A stretch of DNA of 46,512 nt from Geobacter sp. (GTDB lineage: Bacteria > Desulfobacterota > Desulfuromonadia > Geobacterales > Geobacteraceae). Positions 1-8,040 of the stretch are shown here, piece by piece; position 1 is the first letter of the stretch; each line of letters opens with the position of its first letter. Both the position numbers and the translations under genes were made by a program. The stretch spans positions 1 to 46,512 of the forward strand of contig RPRC01000091.1 of the NCBI GenBank assembly GCA_003857395.1, written 5' to 3'. Below the pieces are notes generated by a model, which saw only the letters and a program-made list of their open reading frames with translations, did no database searches and was not told where the DNA came from.

Positions 1-437
1 AGATTTCCTTGCAGATTCGCACCGGTGGCAACCTGAAGCAGGGGGATATCCTGAAGTCTGACACCTTCGCTATGAAGGGTAACCGTTGATGTCCGAGGTT
101 GATAACTCGCCGACAGCTCACCATCCCCAATCCGGGCGTTGCCTGCGAGAGTGATAGAGCCAGTAAAAAGTGGCAGGAGTTTCAGACGAAAGGTTGCCGA
201 ATCCAGTTTGAGGAGCATTCCGCGTTCATCACCTACCTGGACATTTCGTACGCTGATGCCAAGGGGGAATGCCTTATGAAATTCATCTGCCTGCAACAGG
301 TAGCCTTCTCTTTCCAGACCCCGTGTAATGACTCCTTTGATCTCGCTAACAGGAACAAGGAGGATAGCGAGAACAAGAAGGAACAGGAGCGAAAACAGAC
401 TCCCGGCGCAGAGGAGAAGAATTGAACGACGCTTCAT
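1..437 (-). CDS. gspN: Type II secretion system protein GspN (N-terminal part, cut by window edge)
   Basis: The reading frame is open from an ATG at 435-437 to base 1, so only about 145 N-terminal residues are present. The product begins with a basic MKRRS start and a long hydrophobic segment (about residues 5-30). After that comes a soluble beta-rich stretch typical of the GspN family, a poorly understood periplasm-facing accessory of type II secretion. The ATG overlaps the gspM stop codon by four bases (ATGA on the minus strand), which implies translational coupling. It is the last gene of the gsp operon visible here. Identity rests on position after gspM plus general family features; no catalytic motif is expected. 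Confidence 0.8.
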   Translation of the reverse strand, partial: MKRRSILLLCAGSLFSLLFLLVLAILLVPVSEIKGVITRGLEREGYLLQADEFHKAFPLGISVRNVQVGDERGMLLKLDSATFRLKLLPLFTGSITLAGNARIGDGELSASYQPRTSTVTLHSEGVRLQDIPLLQVATGANLQGN

Positions 438-985
438 GTCTGGCCTTTTGGCGCCGGCTTTAAAAGTGCAATGGTAAGGGTAAGGTCCAGGAGCGACGGG
501 TCATCAAAACGGGTTTTGAGATTCGCTTTTTTGACCAGGACGGGACGCGTCCCTTTTTCAAGACGATACAGCAGGTTAACAGCTTCGTTCAGGGTTAACC
601 CATCCAATTTCACTTCAGCGGAATCCTCGATAAAACCGCCCCGTTCTTCGCTTTTAAACGGTGTTATCTTGCTCGACTTTCCCTTAATGCCGATCTCTTC
701 GATAATCTTTGCCGGAGAATCATCGGCTCGGACACCTGCCAGACGACCGGCAAATCGTTGGGAAGTGAGTTTTGCCGACAGGAATCGCTGTTTGAGGGCC
801 ATCATCTCGACAAGATCATTTTCCCTGGCTTTACGCTTTTTCTCCAGCACGGCAATCCGCTCATTCAGAGTCGTAAAAAGGATAGTGACCAGGAGAACGA
901 GAGAAATACCGGCCCCCCAATACAGACGGGTTCTCTGATCCATGGATTCATAGTGTTCCTTCAGACGATCGAGGTATTTCTTCAT
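434..985 (-). CDS. gspM: Type II secretion system inner-membrane protein GspM
   Basis: A 183-residue protein with a short cytoplasmic N-terminus, one membrane span (about residues 21-42) and a coiled-coil then ferredoxin-like periplasmic part. This is the usual layout of GspM/PulM, which stabilises GspL and helps form the inner-membrane assembly platform. A GGAGAGG ribosome binding site precedes the ATG. It overlaps gspL by four bases upstream and gspN by four bases downstream, so expression is likely coupled along the operon. GspM sequences diverge strongly, and the call leans on gene order together with topology. Confidence 0.85.
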   Translation of the reverse strand: MKKYLDRLKEHYESMDQRTRLYWGAGISLVLLVTILFTTLNERIAVLEKKRKARENDLVEMMALKQRFLSAKLTSQRFAGRLAGVRADDSPAKIIEEIGIKGKSSKITPFKSEERGGFIEDSAEVKLDGLTLNEAVNLLYRLEKGTRPVLVKKANLKTRFDDPSLLDLTLTIALLKPAPKGQT

Positions 986-2304
986 TTCGTCCTCTCCTTC
1001 AGCGTCCCCCGGAAAGAAAAGGAAACACTTCCGTCTGGCCGGGATTTAACCTCATCCATCTGCGAAGAGTCAAACAGAGGGGCAAGTCGGGACTTGAAGT
1101 TATTTGCGGCATTAAACGAGCGAGCATCTCCCTTTAACCTCATTTGACCGGAATCGACTTCTGCTTCATAAATGGCGGTAATATCATCGTTCTTGGCCTT
1201 GGCCACACCATCCAGCGCAGTGAGGATTTCCTGTGACGCAGTTACCCCTCCAAGATTTCGTATTTCCGATTTCACTTCAGCAACTTCATCTACGGCTTTC
1301 GTTCTTGCAGGAAAAATCTCCCGGTATATCTGATGGATGGAGTCGTCAAGGGATGATATGTCACTACGTACGAAATAGTAGCGCAGGCCGGTTTCTGCCA
1401 GGAGCAGGACAAGAAAGACCGCGGCAAGAATTGCTGTGAGCAGCAGTTTTTTCTTCAGCCGATCCCTTCCGGCCGTATAGGCAATCGTTCCATGTCTGAA
1501 GTTGATTGGTTCGCCACTCAGCGAAGCCATCGCAAGTGCCCACGCTCCAGCATTTTCGATTGCCATGCTTTCACTGGGAAATGCCTCGGCAAGACCGCCG
1601 GCGACCGGTAAGGATTCAAAGGGAATATGGCTCGTCTGCCCCTCGAACGAGGAAGATGCCGCGGAGCCATGGAGCAGCACTCGCTCTACCTGGATGCCCT
1701 TTCCCGCTTCGATAAGTACAAGCGTTCTTGCTATTTCATCCAGGAAATTGCCGTTGCCCAAGGAACGAAACAGAACTGGTTTTCGCTCGAAGTAAACTGC
1801 CAGGGAAATTCCGTCTGAAAGTGCAACGGCAGCGTCACCACCTGTCACAGGAAGAAGATGGTGCCAGTGAAACAGGGCAGAACCCACAACCTGCGGTTCC
1901 AGTCCCGCTTCGTTTAGCGATGCAATTTTTGCCTTGAGATCTGCCTCAATAGCCCAGATTGCCATAACCTTTCCGTCGGCGAGGGGAAGAGCATCGAAAA
2001 TAAGCTTTTCCACGTCGATAGCGGTTTCCCCTTTTAATTGCAAGGGCAGGACCTCTCGCTGTTTCCGTCGATCTGATATCGGAAGCGGCAGTTCGCGGAA
2101 AAAGATATTCTCCGCGTCAAGGGAAAGAAAAACTGTCTGCTCCCCTGCCTCACCTTCTGCAAGATCCCGCAAGAGCGAGGAAAGGGTAGCATGATCCTCC
2201 AGACTGCTGTGTTCGGCTCCCAGAAAAAAATATGCCCCCCCTTTTTTCTGGAATCGCGCAAAACCGACAGTACTCCGTCCGTCTTCAAGTATCAGTAGTT
2301 CCAT
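982..2304 (-). CDS. gspL: Type II secretion system protein GspL
   Basis: A 440-residue protein with an actin-like cytoplasmic N-terminal domain (about residues 1-270), one transmembrane helix (about 283-303) and a periplasmic ferredoxin-like C-terminal domain. GspL recruits the ATPase GspE to the inner membrane and contacts GspM and GspF. Its ATG shares one base with the gspK TAA stop (TAATG), and its own stop overlaps the gspM start by four bases. Length and topology agree with the PulL/EpsL family. The cytoplasmic domain contains no obvious ATPase signature, as expected for this family. Confidence 0.88.
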   Translation of the reverse strand: MELLILEDGRSTVGFARFQKKGGAYFFLGAEHSSLEDHATLSSLLRDLAEGEAGEQTVFLSLDAENIFFRELPLPISDRRKQREVLPLQLKGETAIDVEKLIFDALPLADGKVMAIWAIEADLKAKIASLNEAGLEPQVVGSALFHWHHLLPVTGGDAAVALSDGISLAVYFERKPVLFRSLGNGNFLDEIARTLVLIEAGKGIQVERVLLHGSAASSSFEGQTSHIPFESLPVAGGLAEAFPSESMAIENAGAWALAMASLSGEPINFRHGTIAYTAGRDRLKKKLLLTAILAAVFLVLLLAETGLRYYFVRSDISSLDDSIHQIYREIFPARTKAVDEVAEVKSEIRNLGGVTASQEILTALDGVAKAKNDDITAIYEAEVDSGQMRLKGDARSFNAANNFKSRLAPLFDSSQMDEVKSRPDGSVSFSFRGTLKERTK

Positions 2305-3230
2305 TATAATTCTCTCCAGTACAGCACCGTGGAATCCGCGCCAACAACGCGGACTACCGCTTCAATAATTCGTACGGTATCCCTGACTTGAGCACGGGAC
2401 TGAATCCGGAATACCGATCCCTTCACAGAAATTTTTCCCTGTACGGCAATACCAACCGATTCCATCCCCGAGATCTGGGTAATCTCCGATGGAGTCTTGA
2501 GGGGTGACTGTTTCCGGTACGCGACAATACGACCCGCCAGGTCGTCCGTCATCTGCGCATCAAGAGCCGCAAGCAGTTCCACAGGGGCGGTATTGATATT
2601 TACCTTGGAATAGGGCGCCCCTGTTGATTCCGGATATACGGTCAGATAGGGATTCAAGGTCCTGAGGATCGCCTCATTGAACCCCGAAACCATCCTCAGC
2701 TCTTCATAGGTTTCCAACGGTGCGTTCTTGGCGACATAGGGAGTCGTCAATGCTTGATAAAATACGGTTTCAGCGCCAGCTGACCGGGTGGAATCATCGG
2801 TATCGATCCAGTCGGCGACGGAATCACAGAGGTCTGCAGGAAGACCAAGCCTGTCCAGCAGGCGCACGGCAATCCCGTAATAGGCCTCGTTCAGGGTACC
2901 ATTCGGAAAGACGATCGAGTTTAAATCCAGCTTGCTGCTTTCCTCTCTGATGCTGATGCTGAGCGAGCCCTTCTCGTCCTGGAAAACCTGGGGAGCAGCC
3001 CAGCCATCAAGGAGAGAGGTGTAATCCTGAGCACTCAAGGCCAGCTTGAGAACCTTGATGCCACCCTGGGCGCCTGAATCAGCCAGCAGGCTCGCCTGCT
3101 GGGCATCCTCATAGCCGTGACGCAGGGAGGTTTCCACAAAGACGTCATGAATAAACTCGGTGGTTACCGCTATAAGAAGGGCAGTAATGATGAGAGTTAT
3201 TACCAGGGCAAAGCCCCGTTCGCCCTTCAC
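2304..3230 (-). CDS. gspK: Minor pseudopilin GspK
   Basis: I chose the GTG at 3228-3230, which overlaps the gspJ stop as GTGA. From it the protein starts with a short basic leader ending RG, followed by FALVITLII and a hydrophobic helix (about residues 7-27). An upstream start at 3359 would add a basic, non-hydrophobic stretch that only reads across gspJ. The 308-residue size, with a large globular domain, fits GspK, the tip pseudopilin. As is typical for GspK, the +5 residue of the processed form is not glutamate (isoleucine here), unlike the other pseudopilins in the operon. It probably caps the pseudopilus together with GspI and GspJ. Confidence 0.88.
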   Translation of the reverse strand: MKGERGFALVITLIITALLIAVTTEFIHDVFVETSLRHGYEDAQQASLLADSGAQGGIKVLKLALSAQDYTSLLDGWAAPQVFQDEKGSLSISIREESSKLDLNSIVFPNGTLNEAYYGIAVRLLDRLGLPADLCDSVADWIDTDDSTRSAGAETVFYQALTTPYVAKNAPLETYEELRMVSGFNEAILRTLNPYLTVYPESTGAPYSKVNINTAPVELLAALDAQMTDDLAGRIVAYRKQSPLKTPSEITQISGMESVGIAVQGKISVKGSVFRIQSRAQVRDTVRIIEAVVRVVGADSTVLYWREL

Positions 3231-3853
3231 GTCCCCGCCAGACGCGGAACCACGATTGCAGTGAAGCCAACGGGTTTGTCGCTTCCCTGAACCAGCAGCG
3301 TGACCCGAACAGCCTTTGGAAGTCCGGCATTCAAAGTGGTATCCCAGCTTTTTACCCATTGATTTCCATCATAACACTCAACAAGGAAACCCTGAATCTG
3401 CTCCGTAAGTGGATACGGAAGAGGTTTCGAGTCCAGGTAGAGGTCCTCTGTCTGCCGGGAAAGAATCATTGTTTGCTCTTGTCTTTCCACCGGCTTGTAG
3501 CGCACGGCCATTACATCAGAAGAAGGCACGGAACCCGATTTGGGAGCGGTAAAGGCCGTAAAGTCAAGGATCGAGGCCGGCTTTCCGAAAATATCGCGAT
3601 CTTCAACGACAAAATACAGTCGCTTGTTATTGCTGGCAAAATTTACCGCTGCCAGTTCTCGCCGCAGCAGATCGAGAGCGGCTCGCGCATCACGGAGCGG
3701 TTCGGTACGCTCCCGCGCAACTTCGCTTCCCCGCATCACGGAAAAATAGGTCCCGTAGAGAGCGCCGCTGAGCATAACCAGCAGTACCAGAGCAACCAGC
3801 AGTTCAAGAAGGGTAAACCCCCTGTTGCTATTCTTGAAGAAGGTAATGGTCAA
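3227..3853 (-). CDS. gspJ: Minor pseudopilin GspJ
   Basis: A 208-residue prepilin-like protein. The leader ends at Gly12, followed by FTLLELL with the conserved +5 glutamate (Glu17) and a hydrophobic helix to about residue 33. The globular C-terminal domain fits GspJ, which forms the pseudopilus tip complex with GspI and GspK. The ATG lies 26 bases inside the end of gspI, and the stop codon overlaps the gspK GTG. It needs a prepilin peptidase (GspO) for maturation; no such gene is in this window. Confidence 0.88.
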   Translation of the reverse strand: MTITFFKNSNRGFTLLELLVALVLLVMLSGALYGTYFSVMRGSEVARERTEPLRDARAALDLLRRELAAVNFASNNKRLYFVVEDRDIFGKPASILDFTAFTAPKSGSVPSSDVMAVRYKPVERQEQTMILSRQTEDLYLDSKPLPYPLTEQIQGFLVECYDGNQWVKSWDTTLNAGLPKAVRVTLLVQGSDKPVGFTAIVVPRLAGT

Positions 3854-4178
3854 GAGACAGGGTTCTCCTCTGAGTTCCCCACGTCACCGTGACGGTCAGG
3901 GTTTTGAATACAAGAACAGGAGAGGGGGTTAATTCAGCCTTCCAGGAATAGTCAGGCCATTCCGGTTGAAAGGTTCCTTCCTGCCCCTCCGTCATGTGCT
4001 GTTTATCGAGGAGTTCCAGCTCTTCAAGTTTCGCCCGCGCCAGCAGTAAAGCTACGGTCTCCTCGTTGTTCCTCGTCGTGAGGGAAAGGTGATAATTTAC
4101 TGAGGAAATGACCGTTAGTACTACCCCGGCCATAATAGCCAATGCAACCATTACCTCAAGGAGGGTGAAACCTTTCAC
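3828..4178 (-). CDS. gspI: Minor pseudopilin GspI
   Basis: A 116-residue protein with a very short leader (MKG), then FTLLEVMVALAIM with the +5 glutamate (Glu8). A small globular domain follows, containing the LARAKLEELELL stretch common to GspI. GspI nucleates the pseudopilus tip by binding GspJ and GspK. The ATG overlaps the gspH stop by four bases and the end overlaps gspJ by 26 bases. The length is normal for the family. Confidence 0.88.
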   Translation of the reverse strand: MKGFTLLEVMVALAIMAGVVLTVISSVNYHLSLTTRNNEETVALLLARAKLEELELLDKQHMTEGQEGTFQPEWPDYSWKAELTPSPVLVFKTLTVTVTWGTQRRTLSLDHYLLQE

Positions 4179-4759
4179 CGGCCTTCCTCCTCATCTGCTT
4201 CGGGCAAAGTCCCCGCTTGATAACCCTCTAAAACCGTGACCCGGCCACTACCAGGATACACTGCCACGGTATAATAGCGCGAGTCGTCCTTGCGCTTGAG
4301 ATGGAGAACAGAGAACTCTTCTACGCCAAGCGGGCCGAAATCCAGAACGGCTTCGCCTTCGGCAACCTTGCCAAGGCGCGGAGTTACACTATCGCTGAAC
4401 ATTATTCCGTCGAGCAGGGATACGTGCTTGAGTGTCCCATCAGATACGGTGAGTTCGTCACCTTCGGGAAGTACCCGGGTTACGGCAATTTCACTGTTGA
4501 GTAGAGAGATACGGAGCCGATAGTGCTGCTTTGTCGATATCGCCAGATCTCCCAGATAGCGTAAAGAACCTGCCAGGGTCCGCGCCGATGTTTTGAGATC
4601 CCTTTCATGGGCAAAGGGCAGCCTGGGAAGAACCAGTAACGCCACCACAGAAAGGATGACGATAACAACCGTCATCTCGATCAGGGTAAAACCGGCCTGC
4701 CGGACGAAGCAGTTTTTTGTTGAGGACTCAGCGAAGGTTCCAACTTTCGATGTCGGCAT
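4175..4759 (-). CDS. gspH: Minor pseudopilin GspH
   Basis: The product has a prepilin motif with cleavage after Gly23 and FTLIE bearing the +5 glutamate (Glu28), then a hydrophobic helix and a beta-rich domain. This fits GspH, the pseudopilin linking the major pseudopilin fibre to the tip. I prefer the ATG at 4757-4759, because GGAGAGAAGAAAG stands immediately before it. A start 27 bases further upstream (4786) is in frame but has no good ribosome binding site. With the chosen start the gene still overlaps the 3' end of gspG by 32 bases. The leader of about 23 residues is somewhat long. Confidence 0.85.
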   Translation of the reverse strand: MPTSKVGTFAESSTKNCFVRQAGFTLIEMTVVIVILSVVALLVLPRLPFAHERDLKTSARTLAGSLRYLGDLAISTKQHYRLRISLLNSEIAVTRVLPEGDELTVSDGTLKHVSLLDGIMFSDSVTPRLGKVAEGEAVLDFGPLGVEEFSVLHLKRKDDSRYYTVAVYPGSGRVTVLEGYQAGTLPEADEEEGR

Positions 4760-5171
4760 CTTTCTTCTCTCCCCCCCGAACCCCATCAGCCCCTAAGGAA
4801 TAGAGATCAAAGTCACCATGCTCGCCGGGTGAGATGTAGAGATAATCATTATCCCAGGGGTCCTTGGGAACATCTTTGTGCTCCAGGTAGCCCCCTTCTC
4901 GATAATTTTTCGGAATCACACCAGCGGCCGGCTTTTCCACCAAAGCCTGTAATCCTTGTTCGGTTCCCGGATAGTCGCCATTATCAAGCTTATAGAGTTT
5001 GAGAGCCGTCTCCAGATTTTTGATCTGAACCTTTGCATCGGCAATTTTCGCGTCATCGGTCCGGCCGATAATTTTTGGCCCGACAAGAATTGCCAGCATG
5101 CTCAAAATTACAATGACCACCATTATTTCTATCAGGGTAAAACCTCTGGCAGATTTTAGATATTTTTCCAT
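4728..5171 (-). CDS. gspG: Major pseudopilin GspG
   Basis: A 147-residue protein with cleavage after Gly10, FTLIEIMVVIVIL, and the conserved +5 glutamate (Glu15). It has the GspG hallmarks DNGDYPGTEQGLQALV, a DPWDNDYLY segment, and the acidic calcium-loop region near the C-terminus (DFDLYSLGADG). It is the main subunit of the pseudopilus that pushes folded substrates through the GspD secretin. It is separated from gspF by 105 bases with no convincing terminator, the largest internal gap of the operon. This is one of the most secure identifications in the window. Confidence 0.96.
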   Translation of the reverse strand: MEKYLKSARGFTLIEIMVVIVILSMLAILVGPKIIGRTDDAKIADAKVQIKNLETALKLYKLDNGDYPGTEQGLQALVEKPAAGVIPKNYREGGYLEHKDVPKDPWDNDYLYISPGEHGDFDLYSLGADGVRGGEKKDADIESWNLR

Positions 5172-5276
5172 CGAACACCTCCGTTATTTACTGCGCGACG
5201 GCTTGTTGGCCAAGCCAGAGAATACCGTCCGTTACATTTATTTGGGATACCTGCCTGTTTCTTATAATTTCTAATT

Positions 5277-6488
5277 CTAATTGACCAATTGATTCAACTG
5301 GAAGATCGGCAGGAGAACCGCCACTACCACCGTTCCGACAACAACCCCCATTGCCAGAACCATCAATGGTTCCAAAAGGGACATAAAGCGCGAAACCGAG
5401 GCAACAAACTCCTTCTCAAAGGAAGCCCCTGCCTTCGTCAGCATTGACTCAAGGGTTCCACCCTTTTCTCCAACCGCCACCATGTGAACCAACATCGGCG
5501 GAAAAAGCGCGGCATTCCGAAGTGAAGCGGAAAGACTCCCCCCCTCGGCCAGTTCCTCTCGAACAGTATGCAAGACTTTCCGATAGTGGCGATTGACAAC
5601 CACCTCACCAGTAATCTCCATGGCCTTGATGACCGGCACGCCGCTTGCCAGCAGCAGGCCCAGTATTTTGGCAAAACGGGACAGAATCAATTTAGACACC
5701 AGCGGCCCGATGAGTGGAAGCTTCAGCAGCCAGGTATCCCGCTTGAGACGAAGGTTCTCTTGCCTGATTAATCGTCGATAGGTATAGACAACCCCGATGC
5801 CCGCCGCGACCAGTATCCACCAGCCCTTTCTCAGCAGCGTGCTGACCTTGATCAGGAGAACCGTGATAAGGGGAAGGGTCGCCTTGTTCTGCTCGAAGAT
5901 AACGATAATTTTCGGGATGACAAAAGCAAGGAGAAAGAGCATGACCGCCGTACCGACGATGACCATCAGCGCCGGATAGGCCAGTGAGGTTACGATGCGG
6001 CTCCGCACGGCCTCTTGCTCTTCAAGGAAATCAGCCAATTTGTCCAGTATGGATTCCAGGGCACCGCTCGCCTCTCCCGCCGCCACCATACTCACGTAGC
6101 TTTCGCTGAAGACTGAAGAATCTTCAGCCAGTGCTCGAGCCAGATTGGCCCCCTCGGCAAGTCTCGATCGTATCCTGCCGAGTACCTCTTTCAACTCGCC
6201 AGGGGTTTCCTGCTCGTACAGCGTGGTAATTGCCTCATAAACCGGCACAGAGGAACCCAGCAAGGTTGAAAGGCGGCGAGTCATGAGGGAGAGCTCCGGC
6301 AAGGCAACTCCCTTGCTGAAAAAACTCTTCATCCTTCCTTCTGCAACGCGGCGCACCTCGGCCAGCTCGCGCGGATATAGACCCGACTTCTTGAGTTCCT
6401 GACGTGCGACCTGCAGGTTGTCCGCCTCAACAACTCCCGAGACAGAAGAGCCGTCAGCTTTGAATGCGCTATAGCTGAAGGTCGGCAT
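5277..6488 (-). CDS. gspF: Type II secretion system inner-membrane platform protein GspF
   Basis: A 403-residue polytopic protein with two tandem GspF/PilC domains. The first (about residues 70-195) ends at a membrane span, and the second (about 270-400) finishes in a very hydrophobic C-terminal helix. Characteristic elements include the MTRRLSTLLGSSVPVYEA stretch and the repeated GEASGALE and GEKGGTLE motifs. GspF is the inner-membrane core that couples the GspE ATPase to pseudopilus assembly. The start lies 20 bases inside the end of gspE. Confidence 0.95.
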   Translation of the reverse strand: MPTFSYSAFKADGSSVSGVVEADNLQVARQELKKSGLYPRELAEVRRVAEGRMKSFFSKGVALPELSLMTRRLSTLLGSSVPVYEAITTLYEQETPGELKEVLGRIRSRLAEGANLARALAEDSSVFSESYVSMVAAGEASGALESILDKLADFLEEQEAVRSRIVTSLAYPALMVIVGTAVMLFLLAFVIPKIIVIFEQNKATLPLITVLLIKVSTLLRKGWWILVAAGIGVVYTYRRLIRQENLRLKRDTWLLKLPLIGPLVSKLILSRFAKILGLLLASGVPVIKAMEITGEVVVNRHYRKVLHTVREELAEGGSLSASLRNAALFPPMLVHMVAVGEKGGTLESMLTKAGASFEKEFVASVSRFMSLLEPLMVLAMGVVVGTVVVAVLLPIFQLNQLVN

Positions 6489-8040
6489 AATCCTCCTGCG
6501 TCACCCGCAACACTTCCTCAATGGTGGTAATACCAGCGGCAACCTTGAGGAGTCCGTCTTCCCGAAGGGTTTTCATACCCTTGGTAACCGCATACTCCTT
6601 AATCACCCCGGCTGGGGTTTGCTTGATTATCATGGAACAAATCTCGGGATCAACAAGGAGCAACTCATAAATCCCGGTACGCCCCAAGGTACCAAGGCCG
6701 AAGCAGGCGTCGCAACCCGCACCCCGGTAGAGAACCGGTGGCAGCGTGATGCCCGGATACTCGCGATCCGAAGAGTATTCCTCGCGGCAATGGGGGCAGA
6801 TGACCCTGACAAGACGCTGCGCAAGTATGGCGGAAAGGGATGACGCAACCAGGAACGGCTCTATCCCCATATCGATGAGACGTGTCACCGCGGTTGATGA
6901 ATCGTTGGTGTGGAGCGTCGACAGGACCAGGTGGCCGGTGAGGCTTGCCTGGATGGCAATTTCCGCGGTCACCGCATCCCTGATCTCACCGACCATGATA
7001 ATATCGGGATCTTGACGAAGGATGGAACGAAGACCATTGGCAAAGGTAAGATCGATCTTGGGGTTGACCTGAATCTGGCCAACTCCCTTCAATTGGTACT
7101 CGATCGGGTCTTCGATAGTAATGATATTCTTGTCCGGAGAATTGAGGCGATTGAGCGCCGCATAAAGGGTCGTGGATTTTCCGCTGCCGGTCGGTCCAGT
7201 GACCAGAATAATGCCGCTGCTGCGACTGAGGAGCCGCTCCATTGCCTTGACTCCGGAAACGGACAAGCCCATGTCCTCGAGGGTTATCAGCCCCTTCTTC
7301 TTATCCAGGAGACGGAGGACCACCCTCTCACCATAAAAGGTCGGAATGAGTGAGACACGGATGTCCACATCCCGTCCCGCCACGATAACCCTGATACGAC
7401 CGTCCTGGGGCAGCCTTTTTTCGGCAATATTCAGCCCTGCCATGATCTTTACCCGGGAAATGATAGCTTCCTGAACAACTTTGGGCGGAGAGAGCATATT
7501 GTAGAGTATGCCATCGATCCGGAAACGAACTTCAACCTCCCGTTCGTATGGTTCGATGTGAATATCGCTGGCCCGTTCTTTTACCGCCTGAAACAGGATG
7601 GAGTTCAGGAGCCTGATTACCGGCGCCTCATCCGTCAGGTCAAGCAGATCGCGGGGCTCGTTCAGTTCCGTGGCGATGGTGGAGAGATCTTCCCCCTCAA
7701 GTTCCTGCACCACCTCCTGGGCGGAGCCGCTCACCCGGGAATAGAGGTGATTGATCGCGTCCAGGACTGCCGGGGGAGGGACCAGCACGATCTCCAACGG
7801 GAGGCCGTAAAAACCTCGCAGTTCATCGAGCACCGCAAGATTGGACGGGTCGCCGGTTGCAACCAGCAACTTTCCGTCACGCTCCTGGAGGGGCAAGACA
7901 TGGTTGGCCCGGGCAAATTGGAGCGGCAGGCGTTCCAGCAGGCCAAGATCGACCCCGGCATCGTCGATCTTTTCGGAAAAGGCGAGGCCGAGCCGTTGGG
8001 CGAGTGCTTCCATGTCCGTAAGGGAGTCCTTGGTGCTCAT
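6469..8040 (-). CDS. gspE: Type II secretion ATPase GspE
   Basis: A 523-residue hexameric secretion ATPase of the cytoplasm, docked by GspL. The N-terminal GspE/MshEN domain spans about residues 1-110. The Walker A motif GPTGSGKST is at 282-290, the aspartate box ITIEDPIEY at 307-315, the Walker B region DPDIIMVGEIRD at 344-355 and the histidine box STLHTND at 384-390. A zinc-binding tetracysteine (C415, C418, C443, C446) sits in the C-terminal metal domain, as in true GspE proteins. All key residues are present, so it should be active. It overlaps gspD by four bases and gspF by 20. Confidence 0.96.
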   Translation of the reverse strand: MSTKDSLTDMEALAQRLGLAFSEKIDDAGVDLGLLERLPLQFARANHVLPLQERDGKLLVATGDPSNLAVLDELRGFYGLPLEIVLVPPPAVLDAINHLYSRVSGSAQEVVQELEGEDLSTIATELNEPRDLLDLTDEAPVIRLLNSILFQAVKERASDIHIEPYEREVEVRFRIDGILYNMLSPPKVVQEAIISRVKIMAGLNIAEKRLPQDGRIRVIVAGRDVDIRVSLIPTFYGERVVLRLLDKKKGLITLEDMGLSVSGVKAMERLLSRSSGIILVTGPTGSGKSTTLYAALNRLNSPDKNIITIEDPIEYQLKGVGQIQVNPKIDLTFANGLRSILRQDPDIIMVGEIRDAVTAEIAIQASLTGHLVLSTLHTNDSSTAVTRLIDMGIEPFLVASSLSAILAQRLVRVICPHCREEYSSDREYPGITLPPVLYRGAGCDACFGLGTLGRTGIYELLLVDPEICSMIIKQTPAGVIKEYAVTKGMKTLREDGLLKVAAGITTIEEVLRVTQEDYADLQL